Shown here one piece after another: positions 6,572-10,522 of a stretch of 10,522 nt of DNA; the first letter of the stretch is position 1, and every line of letters begins with the position of its first letter. The DNA comes from an uncultured Verrucomicrobiota bacterium (GTDB lineage Bacteria; Verrucomicrobiota; Kiritimatiellia; RFP12; UBA1067): assembly GCA_946631535.1 (NCBI GenBank), contig CAMPAF010000083.1, positions 1 to 10,522 of the forward strand. The letters run 5' to 3'. The notes under the pieces are model-generated. The model saw only the letters and a list, made by a program, of their open reading frames with translations. It had not been told where the DNA came from and did no database searches. The translations under genes were made by a program, and so were the position numbers.

Positions 6572-7758
6572 TGGAGTTCACGTATGACGGGCTGGTGAGA
6601 TGGGGGTTCGGGTTCCATAACCCGAACCACGCGGCAGCGGCCATCTGCGCTCTGCTGCCGTTCGTATGGGGATTCGACCGCGCAGGAGTGTGCCCATCCA
6701 GGTTGGTGTCGGTGGTGCGCTGGCTCGTTACAGGCGGACTGTTCGCGGCGCTTGCGCTTACCTACTCGCGTACTGGGTTCGTCGTGGCCGCATTGGAGGC
6801 GGTGGCGTGGGCGTGGCTCGGCCGCGCGGGAGCGCGGCCCTCCCAAACAAGGCCGCGACAAGCGCGGCCCTCCCGGTGGGTGTTGCTTGTTGTGCTGGGG
6901 CTGCTTGTGGTCGCTGCCGTCGTCGGGGGCGTGGCGGGGCGGTTCACTCAGGACGCCGCCGCGCTGAATCGTCCGAGAATCTGGTGGGCGGGGCTGAAGC
7001 TCGCGGCGGCGAACCCGTGGGGCGTGGGACATGGCCATTCCGGACTTCTCGCTTCGACCTTCCTTCTCGACGACATCGAGGTGCGTACGCTTGTCAACTC
7101 GCATCTGACGTTACTTGCCGAATACGGCTGGATTGCTGGTGGCGCGTGGTTGACTTTTGTGGTGGTGGCGATCTGTGGTGTTGGCATGAATTGGCGGGAC
7201 GCCCGTTTCCCCATGTGCCACCGCTCGTTGTGGACGGCGTTTGCCGGGTTGTCCGTCTCGGCGTGGATGTCCAGCGTGTTCGATTGGCACGTATTGCTCG
7301 ACTGGTCGGAGATGGGCGGGCTGGGCGTCACGAATTTTACGTTGTCGTGTATGCTCCTCGCGGCATATCTCGTAATGGGATTACGCCTTTCTTGGACGAA
7401 GCGGCACTCTTGCCGTTTCGTAGGCTTAAGCGTGTGCGCCATTGTTGCCGTGTTGCTTCTTGTGCCAACGGCGGATGTGCCGAGGGTTCGGCACGGCTAC
7501 GTGGTGAAGGAAGGCGCGAAAATGCCGTTCGTGTACCATGATGCGGAGTGGTCGGTCAAGTCCGTGTTGCCTTATCTGGAGGACGGGTATCGCATCGCAA
7601 TCGAGCCTGGAGTATGGCCACCAGACGTATCACCTGAATCCATATGGCTATTCGGAACCTGCGCCGAATCCGCATGCCGCTTCACGAACTTTCCGGTAAC
7701 GGTAGTCGCGCCGCCGGAATTCTGCATCTTGCCGCAAGATGTCATTGTCGTGCGGTGA
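6571..7758 (+). CDS. Compact O-antigen ligase/polymerase-like integral membrane protein
   Basis: The product has 395 residues and about eight hydrophobic segments (roughly 22-36, 48-64, 69-83, 103-121, 188-204, 218-233, 246-266, 285-297). Features of the Wzy/WaaL-type family are present: NPNHAA near the N terminus, TYSRTG after the second segment, RPRIWWAGLKLA..NPWGVGHG in the large loop and NSHLTLLAEYG before the fifth segment. Such proteins polymerise or attach glycans on undecaprenyl or lipid A carriers at the periplasmic face. It starts where other members are already several helices in, so it lacks the usual N-terminal third. The C-terminal 95 residues (from about 300) form a soluble tail I do not recognise. 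The ATG at 6571 overlaps the hydrolase stop and has AAGAGG at 6554-6559. Three repeat insertions fall in its loops. It may be a divergent glycan ligase or a minimal derivative with changed function. Confidence 0.7.
   Translation: MEFTYDGLVRWGFGFHNPNHAAAAICALLPFVWGFDRAGVCPSRLVSVVRWLVTGGLFAALALTYSRTGFVVAALEAVAWAWLGRAGARPSQTRPRQARPSRWVLLVVLGLLVVAAVVGGVAGRFTQDAAALNRPRIWWAGLKLAAANPWGVGHGHSGLLASTFLLDDIEVRTLVNSHLTLLAEYGWIAGGAWLTFVVVAICGVGMNWRDARFPMCHRSLWTAFAGLSVSAWMSSVFDWHVLLDWSEMGGLGVTNFTLSCMLLAAYLVMGLRLSWTKRHSCRFVGLSVCAIVAVLLLVPTADVPRVRHGYVVKEGAKMPFVYHDAEWSVKSVLPYLEDGYRIAIEPGVWPPDVSPESIWLFGTCAESACRFTNFPVTVVAPPEFCILPQDVIVVR
6828..6874. repeat. Family C repeats (GCGCGGCCCTCCC), two units
   Basis: GGAGCGCGGCCCTCCC ends at 6844, and a second unit at 6851-6874 repeats AGCGCGGCCCTCCC after GGCCGCGACA. 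The second unit is the reverse complement of 3047-3071 in the RHS gene, apart from CC versus T. It is translated as GARPSQTRPRQARPSR, a very basic loop between the third and fourth membrane segments, which may help fix it on the cytoplasmic side. Confidence 0.7.
7189..7208. repeat. Third copy of the NGRDAR palindrome (family B variant)
   Basis: This copy reads AATTGGC, GGGAC, GCCCGTTT; the core GGCGGGACGCCCGTTT matches the two copies in the hydrolase linker, while the left arm has decayed. It encodes NWRDARF in the same frame as those copies, in a loop after the fifth membrane segment of the ligase-like protein. Confidence 0.65.
7398..7419. repeat. Second gene carrying the KRHSCRFVG palindrome (family A)
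   Basis: It is identical to 5650-5671 except for T instead of C in the right arm, keeping a GAAGCGG..CCGTTTC stem with one G-T wobble. It is translated in the same frame as in the hydrolase gene. The same nine residues, KRHSCRFVG, therefore appear in two unrelated proteins. Here they form a basic loop between the last two membrane segments. Confidence 0.7.
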
Positions 7759-7816
7759 TTATACCCGATGTTTTACTTTTCATCTTCCGTTTCCGTCATT
7801 TATGGTGGTCTGCCGA

Positions 7817-7845
7817 TTGCGCATGCCCGCGTTTTTTGGTAAAAT
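7817..7845 (+). promoter_or_regulatory. Extended -10 promoter of asd
   Basis: TAAAAT (7840-7845) is preceded by TGG (7837-7839), an extended -10, and lies 17 bp from TTGCGC (7817-7822), which keeps the TTG of the -35. Transcription would begin near 7852. In the short leader GGGC (7861-7864) and GCCC (7869-7872) can form a small hairpin with an AAAA loop, just before the AAGGAA ribosome binding site at 7875-7880. The promoter lies in the 128-bp gap after the ligase gene. I see no terminator there. Confidence 0.55.
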
Positions 7846-7886
7846 ATGTGCCGTTTTTCGGGGCAAAAGCCCAAAAGGAATCAAAG

Positions 7887-8900
7887 ATGAGCAAGCAGTA
7901 CAATGTCGGTCTCGTGGGAATCGGCGCCGTGGGCGCCGAGATGGTCAAGGTTCTCCGCCAGCGGAAGTTTCCCGCCAAGGCGATACAGGTGTTCGCGAGC
8001 CGCGAGCGCGACGAGGTGATCGCGGGCGAGACGTTCCACGTCCTGCCCACGACGAAGGACAGCTTCAAGGGACTCGACATCGTGCTGTTCGCGGGCGGCA
8101 CGACGGCTTCTATCGAGTACAAGGACGCCGTGGTGGCCGCCGGCGCGAAGATGATCGACAACTCGCGCGCGTTCCGCCAGGACCCCGACGTGCCGCTCGT
8201 GGTGCCGCAGGTGAACGCCGAGGACCTCGACTGGAACAAGGGCGTGATCGCCAACCCGAACTGCACCACGGCCATCATGCTCGAGGCGGTCGCCCCCCTG
8301 CACAAGGCCAAGGGGCTGAAGCGTCTCGTGGCATCCACGTACCAGGCGGCGTCCGGCGCGGGCGCGGCCGGCATGGCCGAGCTGGAGGAGCAGATGCGCG
8401 AGATGGTGGCAGGCAAGCCGCTCACCGTGAAGGCGTTCGCCCACCAGCTCACGAACAACCTCATCCCGCACATCGACAAGTTCGACGAGACGAACTGGTA
8501 CACGCTCGAGGAGCTGAAGATGCGCAACGAGGCGCGCAAGATGCTCCACGCGCCGGATCTCCTCCTGAGCTGCACCTCGGTGCGCGTGCCGATCCCGCGC
8601 GCCCACTCCGAGTCGCTGAACCTGGAGTTCGAGCAGGACATCACGCCCGAGGAGGCGCGCGCGATCCTGAACGACGCGCCCGGCGTGAAGGTGGTGGACG
8701 ACCCGCTGAACAACGTCTACCCGATGCCGCTCGACGCGACGGACAAGTACGACGTGCTCGCCGGCCGCATCCGCCAGGACATCAGCCGCCTCGACAAGAA
8801 GGGCCTCGACATGTTCGTCTCCGGCGACCAGCTGCTTCGCGGCGCCGCGCTGAACGCGGTCGAGATCGCTGAGTGCCTCGTCGCCCGCGGCCTCGTCTGA
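7887..8900 (+). CDS. asd: Aspartate-semialdehyde dehydrogenase
   Basis: The product has 337 residues, a normal length for the family. It reduces L-aspartyl-4-phosphate to aspartate semialdehyde with NADPH, the branch-point step leading to lysine, diaminopimelate (cell wall), threonine and methionine. The N-terminal Rossmann motif is GIGAVGAEMVKVL (about 10-22). The catalytic cysteine is C126 in ANPNCTTA and the acid/base histidine is H240 in PIPRAHSESL. The substrate-binding arginine is likely in the RVPIPR stretch just before it. The dimerisation-domain signature near the C terminus is also present (DVLAGRIRQD). The ATG at 7887 has AAGGAA 6 nt upstream and gives the usual N terminus. An in-frame start at 7644 lies inside the previous gene and adds non-homologous sequence. 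Codon use is strongly GC-biased, as expected for a resident gene. It converges on der with a 10-bp gap. Confidence 0.96.
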   Translation: MSKQYNVGLVGIGAVGAEMVKVLRQRKFPAKAIQVFASRERDEVIAGETFHVLPTTKDSFKGLDIVLFAGGTTASIEYKDAVVAAGAKMIDNSRAFRQDPDVPLVVPQVNAEDLDWNKGVIANPNCTTAIMLEAVAPLHKAKGLKRLVASTYQAASGAGAAGMAELEEQMREMVAGKPLTVKAFAHQLTNNLIPHIDKFDETNWYTLEELKMRNEARKMLHAPDLLLSCTSVRVPIPRAHSESLNLEFEQDITPEEARAILNDAPGVKVVDDPLNNVYPMPLDATDKYDVLAGRIRQDISRLDKKGLDMFVSGDQLLRGAALNAVEIAECLVARGLV

Positions 8901-8910
8901 GAAAGAGGCT

Positions 8911-10335
8911 TCAGCCCTCTCCGCCGGTCCGCTTCGCTGCGGCTATCTCGGCGCCGAGCGCCGCGCCGTCCTTGCGCGAGCGTGCCTTGAGGAACAGCCT
9001 CAGCGGCGCTCCCACCAGACCGAACCGCGCGCGGATCGCCTTCTCCACGTAGGACTGGTATGCCGGCGTCACCAGCTTCGGGTCGTTCACGAAGAGGCGC
9101 ACCGTCAAAGGGTCTGTCCCCACCTGGAGCCCGTAGTACACCTTGAGCCGCTTGCCGTTCCTCATCGGCGCGAGCGTGCGCTTCGTGGCCTCCACGAGCG
9201 TGCGGTTGAGGATGCCTGTAGGCATCTTCGTCTGCACGGACGACGCCACCGCGTCGATGGCGTCAACAGTCCGGCGGATGTTGTAGCCGCTCTTGGCGCT
9301 GCAGTAGACGATCGGGGCGAAGGACACGAACGGCATCATCTCGCGCACCACCTTCGTCGCGTCCGCCTCCTTCATTCCCTTCGCGTGCGCCAGGTCCCAC
9401 TTGTTCATCAGGATCACGCACGCGCGGTTGGCGTCGAGGATCTTCCCGACGATGCGCATGTCCTGCTTCGTAGGCCCAAGCTCGCTCTCCAGGACGAGGA
9501 GCACCACGTCTGCCTCCTCTATCGCCTTCTCGCTGCGGAAGAGCGCGAAGTTGTCCACGGACGTCTTCGACATCTGCGTGTGCTTCTTCATGCCTGCGGT
9601 GTCCACTAGCACGTAGTGCCGCGCCGTCGGTCCCTCGCCGATCGTGAACGGCACGTCCACGGCGTCGCGCGTCGTTCCCGCCACGTCGCTCACGATCACG
9701 CGCTCGGCGTTGAGCAGGCGGTTGATGTATGAGCTCTTGCCGGCGTTCGGGCGGCCAACCACCGCCACGCGAAGGGGCTTCGCCGCGTCGTCGCCTTCGG
9801 ACGGCTTGGGCAGCTGCTCCGTTGCGCGCTTCACGAGCGCCGCCACGCCGCGCCCGTGCTCGGCGGAGACCGGGTAAACGTCCATGCCGAAGCGCAGGAA
9901 CTCGTCGGCCCGCTCGTCGTCCTCCGCGCGGTCGCACTTGTTGGCGGCGATCACGCACGGCACGCCGGAGGCGCGCACGCGCTGGATCACCTCCTCGTCG
10001 AGCGGCGTCACGCCCGCGCGCGCGTCCGTCACCACTATGCACACCGCCGCGTCGGCGACGGCGACTGCCGCCTGCTGGCGCGTCTCGGCGGCGAACGGGT
10101 CGTCTGAGCCGGGCGTCCGCTCGAACGCCAGCCCGCCGGTGTCCACCAGCAGGAAGCGCCGTCCGTTCGCCTCCACCTCGCGCGCCACGCGGTCGCGCGT
10201 GACGCCTGGCTGGTCGAAGACTATGGCGATGCGCTGCCGCGCGATGCGGTTGAAGAGGGCGCTCTTGCCTACGTTCGGCCGCCCCACGATGGCCACCATC
10301 CGCGACGGCCCGCTTTCTGTCTCTGTCGTTTCCAT
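8911..10335 (-). CDS. der: Ribosome-assembly GTPase Der (EngA)
   Basis: The product has 474 residues, normal for this essential family. It has two tandem GTPase domains followed by a KH-like domain and helps mature the 50S subunit in the cytoplasm. Domain 1 shows GRPNVGKS (18-25), PGVTRD (43-48), DTGG (65-68) and NKCD (132-135). Domain 2 shows GRPNAGKS (194-201), AGTTRD (219-224), DTAGM (245-249) and NKWD (311-314). The KH-like domain covers about 360-455 and the tail is basic. I chose the ATG at 10335: the longer in-frame start at 10398 would run through the promoter and into the 91-bp repeat. The next in-frame ATG (residue 13, MVAIVGRPN) is also possible. No ribosome binding site precedes 10335. 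Every GTPase motif looks intact. Confidence 0.96.
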   Translation of the reverse strand: METTETESGPSRMVAIVGRPNVGKSALFNRIARQRIAIVFDQPGVTRDRVAREVEANGRRFLLVDTGGLAFERTPGSDDPFAAETRQQAAVAVADAAVCIVVTDARAGVTPLDEEVIQRVRASGVPCVIAANKCDRAEDDERADEFLRFGMDVYPVSAEHGRGVAALVKRATEQLPKPSEGDDAAKPLRVAVVGRPNAGKSSYINRLLNAERVIVSDVAGTTRDAVDVPFTIGEGPTARHYVLVDTAGMKKHTQMSKTSVDNFALFRSEKAIEEADVVLLVLESELGPTKQDMRIVGKILDANRACVILMNKWDLAHAKGMKEADATKVVREMMPFVSFAPIVYCSAKSGYNIRRTVDAIDAVASSVQTKMPTGILNRTLVEATKRTLAPMRNGKRLKVYYGLQVGTDPLTVRLFVNDPKLVTPAYQSYVEKAIRARFGLVGAPLRLFLKARSRKDGAALGAEIAAAKRTGGEG

Positions 10336-10344
10336 GTCGCGAGT

Positions 10345-10373
10345 AGTATACCATACGCGCCGTACGCCGTCAG
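10345..10373 (-). promoter_or_regulatory. Extended -10 promoter of der, very close to the start codon
   Basis: On the minus strand CTGACG (10373-10368) is followed by a 17-bp spacer and TATACT (10350-10345), with TGG directly before the -10. The predicted start of transcription is near 10338, only about 3 nt from the ATG at 10335. The mRNA may therefore be leaderless. The asd promoter has the same TGG-TA..AT form. Confidence 0.6.
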
Positions 10374-10384
10374 CGCTCAAAAGC

Positions 10385-10475
10385 GGGCGCATCTGCATTT
10401 CTCACCCATGCGTTTTGAGATTGGAAACAACCAGAACAACTGGTAAAAACAACTTTGAGAGAGGTGCGCGGGCTA
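10385..10475 (-). repeat. Copy 2 of the 91-bp element, upstream of der
   Basis: It is the inverted counterpart of 1-91 (base i pairs with 10476 minus i), with three mismatches. Its inner edge lies 11 bp upstream of the der -35 box. The match ends sharply at 10385, where copy 1 continues differently. On the plus strand it can form hairpins at 10387-10413 (GCGCAT/ATGCGT) and 10430-10444 (ACCAG/CTGGT), followed by the GC stem at 10466-10487. It codes for nothing recognisable. Confidence 0.85.
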
Positions 10476-10487
10476 ACTCGCCCGCGC
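10466..10487 (+). terminator. GC-rich stem-loop with T tract (terminator-like)
   Basis: GCGCGGGC (10466-10473) and GCCCGCGC (10480-10487) form a perfect 8-bp stem with loop TAACTC, followed by TTTATCTGTCTT. On the plus strand this resembles an intrinsic terminator, though the T run is short. No plus-strand protein gene lies upstream between der and this point, so it would terminate a transcript of the repeat element itself. The left arm is also part of copy 1 (bases 3-10), whose other arm is cut off by the window edge. The remaining 35 bases of the window show nothing recognisable. Confidence 0.5.
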
Positions 10488-10522
10488 TTTATCTGTCTTC
10501 TGCATATCGCTTCGATGGATTT

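Noticed and set aside
7644..7886. Longer asd start at 7644
   Set aside because: It runs through the ligase gene and the asd promoter. The family N terminus and a good ribosome binding site are at 7887.
9729..10202. Plus-strand open frame (157 codons) opposite der
   Set aside because: It is almost entirely Arg, Pro, Ala and Ser, a mirror of the GC-rich der coding strand.
10336..10398. Longer der start at 10398
   Set aside because: The added 21 residues would be encoded by the promoter and the edge of the 91-bp repeat and are not Der-like.
1..10475. Whole window as a composite transposon bounded by terminal inverted repeats
   Set aside because: There is no transposase or recombinase, and the interior holds essential chromosomal genes (asd, der). 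The repeats are better explained as dispersed elements.

Overview
The window looks like high-GC bacterial chromosome, probably from a Gram-negative host. Two housekeeping genes, asd and der, sit at the right and a set of secreted or membrane accessory genes at the left. Several short palindromic repeats lie in frame inside the accessory genes and encode peptides such as NGRDAR and KRHSCRFVG. From memory this habit is common in the PVC superphylum (Kiritimatiellota-like genomes). The taxonomic guess is an inference from that and not a result.

Left part (1-4765): a 91-bp element lies ahead of a good promoter (TTGACA, 17-bp spacer, extended -10) that drives a 1311-residue Sec-exported RHS/YD-repeat protein. 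The RHS core is GC-rich and ends at the expected DPLG boundary. After it, base composition falls abruptly and a 200-residue tail with an HExxH zinc-protease motif begins. The next gene overlaps the RHS stop by 4 bp (ATGA), is equally AT-rich and encodes a 217-residue protein with an export signal. This is the layout of a polymorphic toxin: conserved delivery/encapsulation core, swapped-in toxin tail and cognate immunity gene. The toxin type and this immunity protein look uncommon.

Middle part (4766-7758): an AT-rich intergenic stretch precedes a tandem two-domain alpha/beta hydrolase with both catalytic triads apparently intact. Its stop overlaps by one base the start of a compact O-antigen-ligase/polymerase-like membrane protein. 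The two are probably one operon acting at the envelope. Both, and the RHS gene, carry members of the same palindromic repeat families. asd and der carry none that I can see.

Right part (7759-10522): asd (lysine/threonine/methionine and diaminopimelate pathway) has its own extended -10 promoter. It converges with der (ribosome-assembly GTPase) with only 10 bp between the stops. der has an extended -10 promoter so close to the ATG that its mRNA may be leaderless. Directly upstream of der lies a second, inverted copy of the 91-bp element (88/91 identical). Both copies therefore have the same orientation relative to the gene they precede. The element contains hairpins and, read away from der, ends at a GC-rich stem-loop followed by T residues.

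No tRNA, rRNA, CRISPR array, transposase or integrase was seen.
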